A DNA stretch of 64,000 bases from Karalla daura (GCA_029224185.1 CM055207.1:16584544-16648543), one strand, 5' to 3'. Counted from the first letter of the stretch, positions 13,601 through 27,191 are shown. Notes: generated by a model not told the origin, from the sequence alone. Made by a program: numbers and translations.

Positions 13601-16600
13601 GAGAGATTCATTAGAGCATCAGAGCTGAACAAATCCTGCCATTGTACCAACTTAAAAAAGTGCAACCCTAATTGTGACTGCACAAAGGAGGCACAGTTGA
13701 ATACATCATCAACCTCCAAGTCTCCTCTTGACCTGAAAGCAAGAGTCTGAGGAGCGTCCCAGCTTGTGATGAAACTGAATGGAAAATTATATCATCATGT
13801 GTCAGCAGTTTTGAGCATGTCCTGCAACGAGGGTGCAACCCAGCCAATGCCGTTACCGTGTTTACACAGGACGGGCGATACGATTAAGGCATGCCGCCTC
13901 GCACCATTATCTCCGCGATAACCGCGCTGGAAGTGGCAGCTTACAAGTAGGAACACAGCCGCGCTGCTCAGTCTGCCTTCACACGTGCGAGCCGCAGCTT
14001 TGCGTGAGTCTTTAAACCTCGTTCGTGTTCATCTTTTAATGCTAGCCATTAAACTGTGTGGTAATATGGACACGGCGCAAGCGTGCTTCGGTTTAACAAC
14101 ATTTTGTTCCTCGGATAGGTAGAATCGGATCGATCATGCATGTAGTTGTTTTTATAGTTGTTAACTATAAAAATATGATACCTCAGAAAATAAATAGTTT
14201 ATTCCACTTGATAATATGAAATTTGGTAATGGTTCACACAAGGTGGGCAACGATGAATGTGAGTTATTGTTGCTCTAACCACTATCAAGGCAGAAGTCTC
14301 AGTAATGAGAATAGAATGAGAGGCGCGCACAAAGGCAGAGCTGATCATGTTTTATGATTAAATTATGATAATAGAAAGCATCATGTGGTTATTATCGCAG
14401 GAAAACCGGCTTTTTTGTTTCAATAGTTATGAAATCTCTGCATGTCGGGACCAGGACCCAAAACAAAGAGAACAGACTTTGTTTCCCCGTAGCAAACTGG
14501 CTTTAGTTAACCGAGGTAAACAGCAAGGCGGACTAGTTGCATGAAGCAGCACTTGACAACATGCGGACGTGGCTGTAGCAGAGTAAAAAAGAGCTAGTTC
14601 CTGATCTTTAGAAGGTTGCATACTGGTCCTGGTCATGAACTTCAAACACCGTCTGCAGGCCATCAGGCTGAAGGCGGCGAGGTCAGATGTCATGTTCTAA
14701 GCAGGTTCAGCGGGTCACCTGGTACTTTCTGTGCCCCTGGACATGGGAGGCTGTCGCACAAAGAAAGCTCATCTGTGCACAGACATGCGCTGCACGCTGA
14801 CCCCTGTGATGCAGACCTCCCACAATAGCAGCTGCAGCGTTTTCTTTTCTCACACCAGAGCAGTCCACGGCTCACCTTTCCACCCAAGGAGCCAGAATAA
14901 AGAGCGAGAGATGCAGCAGAGTGCGTCCCGCCGCCCCGTCTCTCCAGCCAACTCGCTGAGCTCGTGGTGATTTTATCGCGCTGGGAGTGGCTGTGGTTGA
15001 AGTTTTTGTTGACAGTGTTACAGTCTTGATTGTGTGAGTTTTCCACCTTTCAGCGAGGTGTGTGGTGGAGTCCCTTTGTTTCCCCGGCTTCGTCTCTGTG
15101 GTTTCCAGCAGCCCGTCATACTTTCACATCAGCCCAGCGTGGATATGGAGAAAACCCCCCGACCAAGCCATAAACCCCCCCAGGCCAGCAGAGGCCCCAT
15201 TCGGACCTGCCCGGGCATGCACCTGCCAAGCCCTGCCGCTCACTGCTGCTCGGCTGCTCGTCTCGTCCCCTGCAGCAGATTCCCCCGGCATTCTGCCGCT
15301 GCGGAGGTCTCTGCGTCTGCTGGTCCCTCACTCAGTTGAGACACGTTGCTCGTGGCTTCCGAGAAGCGAGGGGAGAGCAGGCAGGATCAGCGTGGCACAC
15401 ATGTGGTCTGCATGCATGAGTCTGCGTGTGTGTCTGTTTGCACGATACGCCTCATAACCCCTCAGGGTTAAGACTCTCATTAGCACCTAGCCAAGAAGAT
15501 ATCCCTTTCATCTCGTCTGTCCATACGGATCAAGCGAGGCACGTCCTCCGCAAACAAAGACAAATAGGCTGGCAGATCCGCCGCCTGTAGTCTAAACATG
15601 CTATGTCCACCACAAAGTCCCATGCGGTGAGCGAACTGATTCCATCAGAAACCCCAAAATCACTGGCTAAGCTTCCATGGCAGAGTGGTGGGCAGGCAGT
15701 TCAGCCATCCCAAGTAGATGCTGCACAGAGGCTGGCACAGTGGGCAAAATCCAGAGATGTCTCTCTTGGGGAGGAGAGATTTTTCTTTGAGTCAGTTGGC
15801 TGATGTTGTAGGGAAGCAAGTGGCAAGGTTGAGTTCAAAACCAAGGGCTGCGCGGGGAGTCATCCACTCTGGTCCAGCCCATGACTGAGAGATTAATGGG
15901 CAGCAACCGAGCTAGCAGACGGTGTAATTAAGGTCCTTAGTCACTCAGTCACCAGACTGGGTGAAGTCAGCAGCGCTTGAACTCCGTGATGTTGGTGGGA
16001 CGGGGACTGGCAGATGAGCTAATGTGGCTGCCTTCGCTTGGATACACCCAAGACGAGAGCACGAATTGAGATTGATGAGCGCTATCCTATGACTAAGTCC
16101 GCATCGGAACATCAAATTGGGCAAAGTCGGGTTTAAGCTCGATATGAAAGGGAAGAGGCCTGTTTTTCCCTCCGCGCGGCCCCATTTGAAACTTTCACAT
16201 CGTTTATGTAACGGCCCTGTCCTCGGGGAGCCGCGGCCAGGCGGCGTTTCGCGGCGAAACACTAGAACTGTTTGTTGTGTGTCGGCGTCGACGTGAGCGC
16301 TCACGCCGGCAACACAAGTGGCAGAGAAGGTGATGTTGGTTCGTGTCCAGATCTGCTGCAAAAGCAACACAACTGTCATGTGAGCTCCGCTGGCAACGCT
16401 TGAGAGCTGGGAGCCTGCTGTAACAATGCTCACCTGAGATCAAAAACCTTGTGTGTGTGTGTGGAGCGGGGGGGGGGGGTGCTGCGGTGCGGGGTGGGGG
16501 CAGGGGTTTAGCCATATGCAGAAAGCAAAAGCGCACATGAGCCGTGAACCTAACTAAGGGGGGATTTTTGGGCCGTGACTTCAATGGCTTGACTTTTGTG

Positions 16601-19600
16601 TCGGGGTGGGGCGCTGCGCCGTGCTCATCTGTCAGAGTCGGTGGCTGCCATGATTGGGTTGCGCCCCGCAGGGGTCCTGAGGTCATCCCGAGTGGCGCTC
16701 TGATCTGATCAGCAGCAATTGTCCCCCCCCCCCCCCATGGTTCTCCCATGGCCTCCAGCGCCACGCTGTCCGCCCAGACTCGGCAGCCGAGCACTGGTGG
16801 GGCAACGCATCGACGCATCCGTAGCCCTGTGAGCACCCCGATCACACACACACACACACACACACACATCTGTTGCAAATCCCTCATCCCCAAAGAACGT
16901 GGCCCCCGAACAGAAACACGTAGGATTCTACAGGTGATACTGGAGTTTTGGTTTTTTTGCCCCCTGATATAAATAAACAAGTCACTTGAGTCCGACATCC
17001 TACACTAAATGCATGATGCCTTCTGGGTGAAACCGTACAGTTTCGTTTGAGCTTGTCATACAAAAAGCGAGTTAAAACAAGGGCATGGAAAACATGGTTT
17101 CTCCCTCTCTCTTTCTCTCTCTCTCTCTCTTATTTTAAGAAAGCAATTAAAATTAATTACCCGAATGAAACTGTAATGGTTTCTGGCATCACGGGCTGAT
17201 CTTAGCTGTCTTATTGCCGTGATTAATCCCTGTTTAGGCACATCTGCACGGGCCTTCTGGTGGGGCGCACAGCCTCAGATATGCCCTTTCCATCCATCAC
17301 CAGCCAGCTCAGCTGTATACACTGTCATATCCTAACAAATCAACTACAGAGGTAAACCACAAATGACTGATGGTATGGCACAGGCAGGTGTTTTCATATA
17401 TTTGAAATTGTGTGAAGGGGCTTTTCCCAAACTGAGCAGACAGGTTCTCGTATGTTATCTGTCAGATCTGTAGATCTGTGTACGCTAACAAGTGGGAACT
17501 CTTTGAAAAGTCAGTACTAATAGCTTGTATCCCTGCCCTGAAGAGGGCCTATTAGCCCCCCCCCCCCTTCCCAGGTGAAAAAGACAGAAGGAGCTCTTCA
17601 TATAAACTATATTAAGTAGATGAGTCAGTACAACCTCAAGAATGAATGAATAATAGTTAGATCTAACCTTGTGGAGCAGGATCATGGATCAGGTCACCTT
17701 CATGTCATGATGTGCGTTCAGTTGCCCCCCGGGACAAATAACATTTTTTTGCATTGAAAATGGTTTGATTTGAGTGTTGCTGATGCTTCCACTCAGACTT
17801 TTACCGTGAGGCGGCTTCACCCCACACACCATGTGAAATTGTGAAATCACCGGGGCTGGAGATGATTGGAGAGGTTTCCACTGCCGTGCAGTTATACCAC
17901 TGTGATGCCTTTCCAGAGTCTTACTTTGAGGAATATTTTCGTGATGTTATCTTATAAATACACAAAAGTGTCATCTGAACTCAACAGCTGTCCGTATTTT
18001 GTCCTTATTTGAAATACTGGTTGGAAGCAGGGACTATCCGGCAATTCCAACGCTTTCTGTTTTTTGTCCAATTTAACCCTCATTAAGCAAATGCGCCGAC
18101 TGAGATGTTTTAATGCACAGCAGCTCCCTGTCAACGTTGCCCTCGCTCTCTGTGCGTCACAGGTCCCTGGCCCTCGGGCAGCAGTACTCGTCCCTGGGCT
18201 CCCAACCCATCCTGTGCGGCTCTATTCCCGGCCTGGTGCCCAAGCAGCTGCGTTTCTGCCGCAACTACATCGAGATCATGCCCAGCGTGGCCGAGGGCGT
18301 CAAGCTGGGGATCCAGGAGTGCCAGCACCAGTTCAGGGGCCGCCGATGGAACTGCACCACCATCAAGGACAACCTGGCCATTTTTGGCCCCGTGCTAGAT
18401 AAAGGTGAGTTATTTACGCGAGTCAAAAATCTCGCCGTGAATCTTTGTTGCTCTGTTCCAATGTTCCAGAGCTCCGGTCCTCAGGGGTCATTGGCCCGCA
18501 TGTTTTAGATGTTTCCTGCTCTCACACCCGATTATAAATGATGATAAGGCAGTTGAGGAACGCTACTCTGTTCTGTAATGATGTAGACATGTATCCGAGG
18601 CTGGCAGTAAAAAAGCAAAAAAAACAAATGACAATCTACAGTAAATGATTTCTGCCAAACAACACCCGGCTGTAAAAAGTAGGTTATATAGCCAGGGCTA
18701 TTGCAAGCTGTTACAAAACATAGCATTTAACAGTTTCCACCCTAAGGCTTAGCGCTGCCTGTTCCCTGAGCTTTTGCTGACAAACGACTAACTAGGGCAA
18801 TTACAATAATATACACCTTTCCCGGCTCCTGTGAGAAATGGGCGCAGGTACAGGCACTGACACATTATCCAGCCTCCATCCATCTTTACCCCCCCCCCGT
18901 ATCACATTCGTCTTCAGAGCCGGCGACTCCGCTCCGCTCTTCCCGGCCATGTTTACGCTCTCGTACATGAAAGAGGGTCAACGCAGTAAATCTATCAGCG
19001 GAACCTGACAAGTGGCGCAGATACGCGGGAGACATCCATCACGCGCTTCACACGCGGAATACTAATTGCGCGATGCCTCGGCTCCGACTCTGTCTCCCGA
19101 AACACTGCCACAACTACAACCACAGGTGTCCCGCTTCAGGTGTCTAACTATGAAGGTAGAAGTTTGTGTGCTGTGAGCGCGGCCGCCGATTGGAAATGAA
19201 TTACCCCGTATGTCAGAGGGGAAGAAATCTGGGCAGTGTGAGCAGTCCAAGCTCCTCAGTCAAATAAAAGGGAGAGGGGAGGCCAAATGAGATTACAGGC
19301 AATAGAAAAGGGCCGGGGGGCTCTGCTCAACCCCTACTGTGCATGAAGACCAGTGCGCGCCTCACACAGTCCAGCTCCCACGGACGCCCCATTCACACGC
19401 CCTTTTGACTCTGTCATGAAAACAGGCTGAAAGGGGATCTCTCCCAACCTAGCCCGGGGTGTGCACTTTGGTATAGGGAAGCGAAGGAAGGAGGGAAGGA
19501 AGGAAGGAAGGAAGGGAAGAAGGAAGGAGAGCGAGCGTCTCACTTTGAGCGTGATGAACGGAGGAGTTGGAGGTAGCGAGCGGGGCGCCACCGAGCAGCA

Positions 19601-22600
19601 GCCCCGGCCACCTTGGTGCTGCACGTTGGCCATGGTGGCGCTGTCGGTGGATGCCTGGAGGAAGTGGGGGGTGGAGGTCCTGCGGTGGGTGCTGGTGTAT
19701 GGGATTTCAGCTCGGGGTGTTGGCAGAGGGGTGGCTGGGGAGAGCGAGAGAGGAGGTTGGGGTTGGAGTGGGGGGGTGTGTAGGGGTGGGGGGGTGGGGG
19801 GGGGTTAGGGAGTTTAGGGAATGCCAGCTCCGGGCAGAGCGGGGCTGTGGGGGCGCGAGTCGCTGGGCCCTTTGTGTGGATAATACAGTGTGACACAAGG
19901 GAAACAAAGGCGGATTGATGGGCCCAGCAGGTAGCAGGGGCAGCGCTAGCCTTGGCTAGCAGCCAGAGCTCCAGGGGCCCAGGGCTCACAGGCCCCTGTT
20001 GTGGAGGGCCCAGCCAGGCTTGCCAGGGTGAGCGGGGATGCCGAACCTGAGGACTGAGGATCATCCAGTCATGCGACGGCTCGGAGGGGATTTAAATCAA
20101 AACTGCATCCCATTTATATGGAAAGAAAGGTGAAAGGGTAGCTTTAAAGTATCCCATCAATTATATGGCTCGATTTAAGTTTCTTTCAAAAGGAATGAAC
20201 ATTAAGTGTGGTCTGCTACATCCAGCATGTCAGCATCTATATGGCGTGTCCACAACAGCGGACTCATCTGAGCTGCCCAGCTTTCAGAGATGTGAAAACA
20301 TATGAATTAAAGTGCTACTCATAACAGAATGCACCAACGGTGCACCCCAAATAAAATTGAAAAATTTGTCTTGTGGACAAATTCAGGGTGGGAACATCTG
20401 ACAAGTCTCCAGCCAAACATCAGGAAACTTTGTCTGTGGCTTGTAAACCCCTCTGATTGGGTCCTGAAAATCCTCGCTGGCAGCTGATTCGCTGAGGAAT
20501 TCCTGGCGTCAGTCACCACTGTGGTCAGCAAAACACTGTTTTTATTCTCTGGTTGTGTTCATACAAATTTCAAAACTCTGATCAGGGAATTGTGTGTACA
20601 GCAAACTCTGGCCACTCCGTGCTGTAGAAACCACTGCAGGAGGACCCTGTAGCTGTGTGTGTGTGTGTTTTCTTACGTCTGCTACAGAGCTGGAGGAGTG
20701 TAATGGGTGAGCCACGGTACGTGTGCTGTGATTGTGAAACAATGGTGTCTGGTTACATAATAAGCTGTTGCCTTCAAAGGAGGCGTAACTCCATCCCTGA
20801 GTGTAAAAAAGAAGCAGGCCGACACACTGCTAGGTTTCACCCAGAAGGCCTTGGGCTCCGAACTGGGACGGATGGGTGGGAGAAGTGAAGGGAGGGGGGA
20901 GGCGGGTGGTGAGGTGGGGTGGGAGGGGGGGTGGGGGTGACAACATTCCTGAAACACTATCCAGATGCAAAGCAGCACACCTCAGGGATGACAGGAGGTC
21001 AACTGAGATCCTGCTGAGCGCTAGGCCCCCCTGACACCACCACAATGGGCTGATGTCACTGCAGGGACTCTGCTTTTAGGCTCCTTCATGTGTCCTGCTC
21101 CCGGTGCTTCCTCGTCGCTGCTCACCATCACACCCTGCCTGAGTCAGTGACCTTAATAGACGCTCAGGAGGGAGGTTTTGATCCTTTACCCATAGGCAGC
21201 AAAGCTTTGCTCCTCATAGATTTGTGCGACTTAGTGGTTCTGTGCATGTGCAAACTCACAAATCTGGACTTCCACACCCGTGAAACAATGCGACCTTGTT
21301 CCGTAGAACATACTGAAACTAGTCTATTGAAGTGAGCTTTCCCTGAAGATGTTCAAATGCAGTATCAAAACATGCTCCCCTCATTCTGATAGTGCACATG
21401 GCGTGAATAGTGGTGTAACTGTAATTATTGTTGGACTGGGGGCGTTATTTGATAGGCAATGCAAGATAATATCTTGTAAATATATATTATCTTAGATAAA
21501 TCTTTACTTGTCCCACAGTTAAAAAACTTGGAGGATTGGCAATACAATGGACTATATGGAGACTTATCCATATATTCCAAGACTGTTAAAGTCTGAGGCG
21601 GGTGAGAGCATCAGTGAATCTGTACATGCAACTAAAAATAGAAAAATAAAAGTGGACAAATATAAAATGTGTGGGCAGATGAAATATACTCTAGATATGA
21701 ACTTTATTCTTGTGTTCTTGCATATGAAGGGGTATGGCGACGCGTAGCTTTGGTCGTAATCAAGACGAAACATGTTCAGATAAAGGGTGACACTGAAGAA
21801 GGGTTGCGACCTCCACAGACTGACCCTCTCTCTGCCTCTGCCTCAGCCACCAGGGAGTCGGCCTTCGTCCACGCCATAGCCTCGGCCGGCGTGGCGTTCG
21901 CCGTGACGCGCTCCTGCGCCGAGGGCACGTCCACCATGTGCGGCTGCGACTCCCACCACAAGGGGCCCCCCGGCGAGGGCTGGAAGTGGGGCGGCTGCAG
22001 CGAGGACGCCGAGTTCGGGGTGCTGGTCTCCAGGGAGTTCGCCGACGCCAGGGAGAACCGGCCGGACGCCCGCTCGGCGATGAACCGGCACAACAACGAG
22101 GCCGGACGCACGGTGAGCCCGCCCCGAGACACGTGAGGGGGGAAACGTGCAGGGAGGGCGCTGTTCTGCTCCGCAGCGAGCTGGTGAAACGGTCAAAAGT
22201 ATGCGGACACGTGACGCGCGATTGTTGAAAGCTTCGTTCCAAAAACCATTAAAATGGGCCGTAACGACAGCCTCCAGTCTTCTGGGAAGGGTTCCCACAG
22301 GATTTTGGAAGCTGGCTGGCTGCAGGGATTTGCTCCCATTCAGACTGAGAGCATTTGTGGGGTCCAACACTGATGTTGAGCCTTAGATAAGGCCTGGCTT
22401 GCAGTCCGTGTTCTAGTTCATCCCAAATGTGTTGGATGGGGTTGAGGTCAGGGCTCTGTGCAGGCCAGTCAAGTTCCTCCGCATCAAACTGGGAAAACCA
22501 TTTCCCCGAAAGGGCCCGGCTTTGTGCACTGTCATGTCCAAACGGGGATGAATTGTCCCCAGCCTCTTTCCAGCAAGTTTGAAACACGATGATCGCAGCA

Positions 22601-25305
22601 ATAATAATACACTGGAATATTAAAGAGGTTAGAAAAGCGGGGCGGGGGGGTGGGGATCGAACAACGTGAAACCGCAAGGCGGCAAAATCATGTTAAACTT
22701 GTCTGTCACGAGGTTTTATTAAGTTTCTACAAGGGCGTCCAGCGGCCCTTGTTTCAACCCCCTCTGAATCATAAACACCCTTCCACGAGAGAGACTTTTA
22801 GGAGAGCTAAGCGGTGTAGCCTGTCCGCTCCCAGAGCAGCAGAACAGGCAGCAGGGGCTGCGTCACGGGGCTCCTCCACCGGCACCCAGGTGGACAGGAG
22901 AGTCCCCCCCGGCGTCGTCGCCACGCAGGAACAAAGCGATCGGACGGAGCGGTGTCACAGCTGATGGACATGCGGTGGCTCCAGAGTTGAATCCGGCGGC
23001 CCGACGCCCTGCGCTGCTGAACGGGAGCCGAGATGCAGCGAACGGCGAACGGGGGGGGCCGCGAGGAGCTGCAGACTTGTGCAAGGAGCCTTCCTGCCGG
23101 GGATTACTAATTGTTCCCGTGACGGCTGGGGATTCGGTATTTGACTTGTCCGCACATTTCTGAGCTTTCCACTTGAAAACCGGCACTCGACTTTGAATGA
23201 CTGGTTAATTACTGATGTGAGCGACACCTCCCCGCCCGCCTCGCCTTTCATGCCTTGCGTCCCAATGAAAAATTCCCTGCCCGTCAAATAACCCGAGTGA
23301 GTCGAGGGGGAAGAGAAGGAAATCGGCTCCGACTTAAAACATCACCGGCTGCTGTCAGCGCCCCCGGGGGGCGGACGGGCTCCCCGGGCGCGCGGGCCGC
23401 GCGGGGAGGGGGGGGGGGGGGGGGGGGCGGCGGCGGAGGGACCACACGGCAGCACGCCGGCCCTTTGATGTGAGAGCACAGGAGCTGAGGCTAATGTCAG
23501 GAGGCTGCTCACCCCCCCCCCCTCCTCTCTCTCCACCTGGCCCTCGCACGCTCCAGTATTTAGCCGCCCCGGGCTGGGACGTGATGTTGGCATGACGAGC
23601 TCAGCGCCGCATGATGTCACCCCGCGTCTACCCCGGCACTACCTCACCCTAGAAGGTAGTTCAGCTGCTTTTGTTAGTCTGCGTTACTGAGTTTGCTGCA
23701 AATTTTGGGGTTGTGGAGGTGGTGGTGGTGAGGGGGGGGGGGGGCGTTCAAGACCAGCAGCAGCTGAGCGACGCTGTGCAGAGAAGTCAGAACATGCAGA
23801 GGAACTCCTCCGCCGGGCTCCGAAAAGAAAGCGTTCGGGGACCTGTGAAAGCGCGGAGCCACAGAGGAGAAGCGCTCCGTGTTTCAGAGGCTCCTATAGA
23901 AGCTCTGATGCTCGCACTCTCTGTTGTGACGGCTGTGAGTCTGAGCAGGATCAAAGCCTCCACACAGGGACTTTACCCTGAAAACACACATTTAGAGAGG
24001 AGCTTTGCCTCAAGGCCTCCGAGAGAACTGGGTTATGAAAGCTTAAAAGTGCTGGACTGCTGCCAGGCTGATTTATTTTATATTAGGTCATGTTAGAAAA
24101 CGCAGGAAATTCGATTTTCACTTATTTCCAGGCTGGGAAAAGTTTTCTCCAATAGTTCTGAATCAGGCATTCAAATCTATTTGTCATTTTGGAACCCACT
24201 CGGTGACTGTAAACAAAACTTTTTCAATATGTAAAGGGGAAATAATATAAGCACAGGCAGCATCAATAGAGATGTTGGACAGACATGTGTCCATGCGTGA
24301 TCAGTGCTCTGAGGGCTTGACATCCTGAACATGATCATGCTCACAGTAAACACAGTTTGGAGTACAGAAAAATAAATACGATGTTTGTGCTCCTATGTTA
24401 CATTGGGTCCAGAAAACCTGTAGGACATTTTAGTTTGGGGGAAGAACCCAGTGCTGAATCAGGGCAGGAGGTGTGTAAACATCAGGGCAATGCAAAATTG
24501 AATTGAGACTGACTGAATAACCCTAACCCTAACCTGTGATACCACAGGCTGCTTGTAAACATGACAACAATATGTTTAAAAACGTTTGTTTTGTGGGACT
24601 TGATGTAAGAACTCTTCAATTCCCAGAACGTTTTACTTTAACCAAACCAGTATATATGATTTCCTTGAATTGCACTGAACTTGTTGTCATTCCCATTCAC
24701 CATCTTGTAGGCGAGAACCGATCCAGTTCCTATTCCAACAATCGATCAGAGGCCAGTGCTAAAATTCTCGACAGTCTGTGGAAGTGATGCGTTGTGCTGA
24801 CCCCGTTGTCCCCTGTGTGCCTCAGACCATCCTGGACCACATGCACCTGCGCTGCAAGTGCCACGGCCTGTCGGGGAGCTGCGAGGTGAAGACGTGCTGG
24901 TGGGCGCAGCCCGACTTCCGCATGCTGGGCGACTACCTGAAGGACAAGTACGACAGCGCCTCGGAGATGGTGGTGGAGAAGCACCGCGAGTCCCGGGGCT
25001 GGGTGGAGACGCTGCGCGTCAAGTACAACTTCTTCAAGCACCCCACCGAGCGCGACCTGGTCTACTACGAGGGCTCGCCCAACTTCTGCGAGCCCAACCC
25101 GGAGACGGGCTCGTTCGGGACGCGCGACCGCGTCTGCAACGTGTCGTCGCACGGCATCGAGGGCTGCGACCTGCTGTGCTGCGGCCGGGGCCACAACACC
25201 CGGACTGAGAAGCGCAAGGAGAAGTGCCACTGCATCTTCCACTGGTGCTGCTACGTCAGCTGCCAGGAGTGCGTGCGCGTCTACGACGTGCACACGTGCA
25301 AGTGA
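7562..25305 (+). CDS. wnt3: Wnt3 secreted signalling protein, complete gene in four coding exons
   Basis: Wnt3 is a secreted lipid-modified ligand for Frizzled/LRP receptors that activates beta-catenin signalling in axis, limb and brain patterning. Coding exons are 7562-7641, 18163-18404, 21847-22112 and 24826-25305 (80+242+266+480 nt = 355 codons plus TGA). Junctions are GT-AG and in phase, and the total equals human WNT3. Visible features: a hydrophobic signal peptide (about residues 1-21), mature start near GYPIWW, the N-glycosylation site WNCT near residue 90, the acylation motif HGLSGSCEVK with Ser about 212, sequon NVSS near 301, and the Cys-rich C terminus ending YDVHTCK. Residues such as GVKLGIQ, HHKGPPGEGW and AGRT distinguish it from Wnt3a. 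No frame breaks are present. The gene lies tail to tail with nsf. Confidence 0.97.
7642..18162 (+). other. wnt3: wnt3 intron 1
   Basis: The intron is 10.5 kb, with donor GTGAGT and acceptor CGTCACAG. I see no exon or gene inside it. It has few repeats apart from G runs near 9125 and 16470 and C runs and a CA repeat at 16725-16867, plus a CT tract at 17101-17131. Large first introns of Wnt genes often hold enhancers, but none can be proven here. Confidence 0.85.
18163..18404 (+). CDS. wnt3: wnt3 exon 2
   Basis: Encodes SLALGQQYSSLGSQ onward through PKQLRFCRNYIEIMPSVAEG, RRWNCTT and AIFGPVLDK. It is 242 nt, begins in phase 2 and ends AAA G|GTGAGT. Preceded by a pyrimidine tract and CACAG. Confidence 0.96.
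18405..21846 (+). other. wnt3: wnt3 intron 2
   Basis: Contains a GGAA/GAAG repeat (19484-19529) and G-rich patches (about 19650-19810, 20886-20940). No coding sequence is recognised. Confidence 0.85.
19484..19529 (+). repeat. (GGAA)n microsatellite
   Basis: An imperfect GAAG/GGAA tetranucleotide run in wnt3 intron 2. Confidence 0.85.
21847..22112 (+). CDS. wnt3: wnt3 exon 3
   Basis: Encodes (A)TRESAFVHAIASAGVAF through the CGCDSHHKGPPGEGWKW block to NNEAGRT. It is 266 nt, like the human exon, bounded by CCTCAG and GTGAGC, and ends in phase 0. Confidence 0.97.
22113..24825 (+). other. wnt3: wnt3 intron 3
   Basis: Carries a Tc1-type transposon relic 78 bp after the donor, a long G run (about 23409-23427) and GC-rich sequence, then unique AT-richer DNA to the acceptor at 24824-24825. 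Confidence 0.85.
22191..22530 (-). mobile_element. Tc1/mariner-type transposon relic, 3' part
   Basis: Read on the minus strand, the frame contains WPAQSPDLNPIQHIWDELE, the conserved end of fish Tc1 transposases, and continues to a stop near 22249 and a terminal repeat resembling GTCAAAAGTATG-GGACAC at 22192. The last catalytic residue of the DDE triad (Glu in NPIE) is Gln here, and the Asp-to-Glu spacing is about two residues short of 34. The 5' part and second terminal repeat were not found. It is an inactive, truncated copy inside wnt3 intron 3. Confidence 0.8.
24826..25305 (+). CDS. wnt3: wnt3 exon 4 (terminal coding exon)
   Basis: Starts TILDHMHLRCKCHGLSGSC, contains the acylated Ser motif, KDKYDSASEMVVEKHRESRG and NFCEPNPETGSFGTRDR, and ends with the Cys-rich tail and TGA at 25303-25305. 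160 codons including stop. Confidence 0.97.
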   Translation, partial: TILDHMHLRCKCHGLSGSCEVKTCWWAQPDFRMLGDYLKDKYDSASEMVVEKHRESRGWVETLRVKYNFFKHPTERDLVYYEGSPNFCEPNPETGSFGTRDRVCNVSSHGIEGCDLLCCGRGHNTRTEKRKEKCHCIFHWCCYVSCQECVRVYDVHTCK

Positions 25306-25320
25306 GGGACTGAGGCCGGG

Positions 25321-25358
25321 ACAGAGAGAGAGGGAGAGAGAGAGAGAGATAGCAAGAA

Positions 25359-25396
<38 letters not shown>

Positions 25397-25397
25397 G
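25321..25397 (+). repeat. (GA)n tract in wnt3 3' UTR
   Basis: GA/GAGG purine tract starting 16 bp after the stop codon. Confidence 0.9.
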
Positions 25398-27093
25398 CGC
25401 TTTCAGACAAACTGACTTGCTGGACTACAAGTGCTGCATCCCGCCCTCTGCCTGCACGACCCCCGAGCCCCCCCACACACACACACACACACTCTCCATC
25501 CATCCAGTGCACACCCAGGACGGCTGGGGGCACATCGGTACCTTGTGTAAAAAGACAAACATGCTCCAGAGTCTGTCCCTCACCCCCCCCCCCCCCCCCA
25601 AGTTCCTCCCCTCCTGCCCCTCACAGCAGCATCACAGCCTCCCCAGTCCCCCCCCCCGACCCCACCCCGCCCCTCGTCTTTATTTATTTCCCTCCTCCAT
25701 GCTCACTCTGTGGCATGTACAGTAACACTTTGTACCTGTGAGATTAATGCAGTAAAAGGAGAAACGAAAACAAAAACAAGAAAAAAAAAACACCTTTCAG
25801 ACTCTCTGTGCTTTTGAATAAAAAGCATCTTCTAACTAACACCTCACTTCTCTGGCCCTTCCGGCTGTTTTTGACCTATGTTTGTTTGTTTGTTTGTTTG
25901 TTTGTCTGTCTGTTGAAACTAAACCAACCTCTGTCACCGAGTCACGCCGTCAGCGCCGCAGGAAACGATCACTTTGTAACTACTGAACTGACCTGGGAAC
26001 AGCAGGCAGGTGTTGGAGGTGTCTTTTGTTAACTACTGAGCTGATGAAACCCCTCGATGTTGCTGCCCCCACGCCCCACCCCTACCCCCCACCCCTAGCC
26101 CCGACCCCGCTCGCTGACACTGAGCCTGGAAGATATATGCTGCAGCCTGATTTTATAGCCTCGCATTTCTGAAATATTACCAGTGGGCCGGGACTGGAGG
26201 TATGCAGCATGTGTGTGAACAAGCATGCTCATTCCACCAAGCAGCAAACCCCTCTCACACACACACACACACACGTACATGTACGCACTACTCTGCCACA
26301 CGGAACTCCAGGTGGTAAACAGCTGAGCACTGTTTACCCCTCGGCCTGAGCCTCCCTTTTGACTGACAGCTTTTGTTCCTGCGTCCGGGAACGGTCGGCC
26401 TCATAATTTCCACCAGAATGATGCAACGCGAGGAGGGTTAGAGCGAGACGACGCTCAGACCGTACGAGCGGGAGATCCATCTCCAGTCAAGCTTTAGCAC
26501 GCCGTGGGCCATCTTCTCTTCGCCCTCTTGGTTGAAGGAGATCCGAGGGGACGATGCAGAGGATCCCACGGGCATTAAAAAGCAAAGGAAGACAGTCCGA
26601 GAACTTCACTAGCAGCTCGATGGTTCATGTGTGAGGGACGTGAGCATGTGTATGTGTGTGTGAGTGAGTGGATGGATGGATGGATGGGTGGATGAGTGAA
26701 CGGATAGGTGGATGACAGGCTCCTCTCGGTGGTGGAACAGGCTGTGAGAGGTTTCCAGGTAACATGTTCTGACAGCCCCACCTGCTTCCTATTAATTATG
26801 CTCGGCAACAAAACTCCCGAGTTCCCCCCGTAGCGGAGAGGCCGTCCCGTCTTTGTGACGTAGCGTAGCTCTCCTGTCATCTCCTACGCAGCCAGCTCCC
26901 CCCCACCCCCACCTCCTCCTCCTCCTCCTCCAATGCCTGGTCCCACCTCTCCGTGTTGTCGAGTTCCCTCCTGCCCCGCCCACCCACCCACCCCCGCACC
27001 CCTCGCCGCTATATCCAAAGTTTTGTACAAATGTTTTAAAGTGAATAATTCCCTTTTTATTTTATAATCGTAAATGTTATGTTTTTATAAATA

Positions 27094-27102
27094 TTATTTA
27101 TT
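27094..27102 (+). promoter_or_regulatory. wnt3: AU-rich element nonamer in wnt3 3' UTR
   Basis: TTATTTATT sits in an AT-rich block. This nonamer is the known core of AU-rich destabilising elements; its function here is inferred. Confidence 0.45.
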
Positions 27103-27191
27103 ATACAATGTATATATCTGTATGACTGAACTAAGATTATATATTTGAAGAACAAAACTGTCTCTTTCGCCTTTTCTCACCGGAGCACGTT

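Noticed and set aside
24519..24535. Telomere-like CCCTAACCCTAACC
   Set aside because: Only two units; too short to call an interstitial telomeric repeat.
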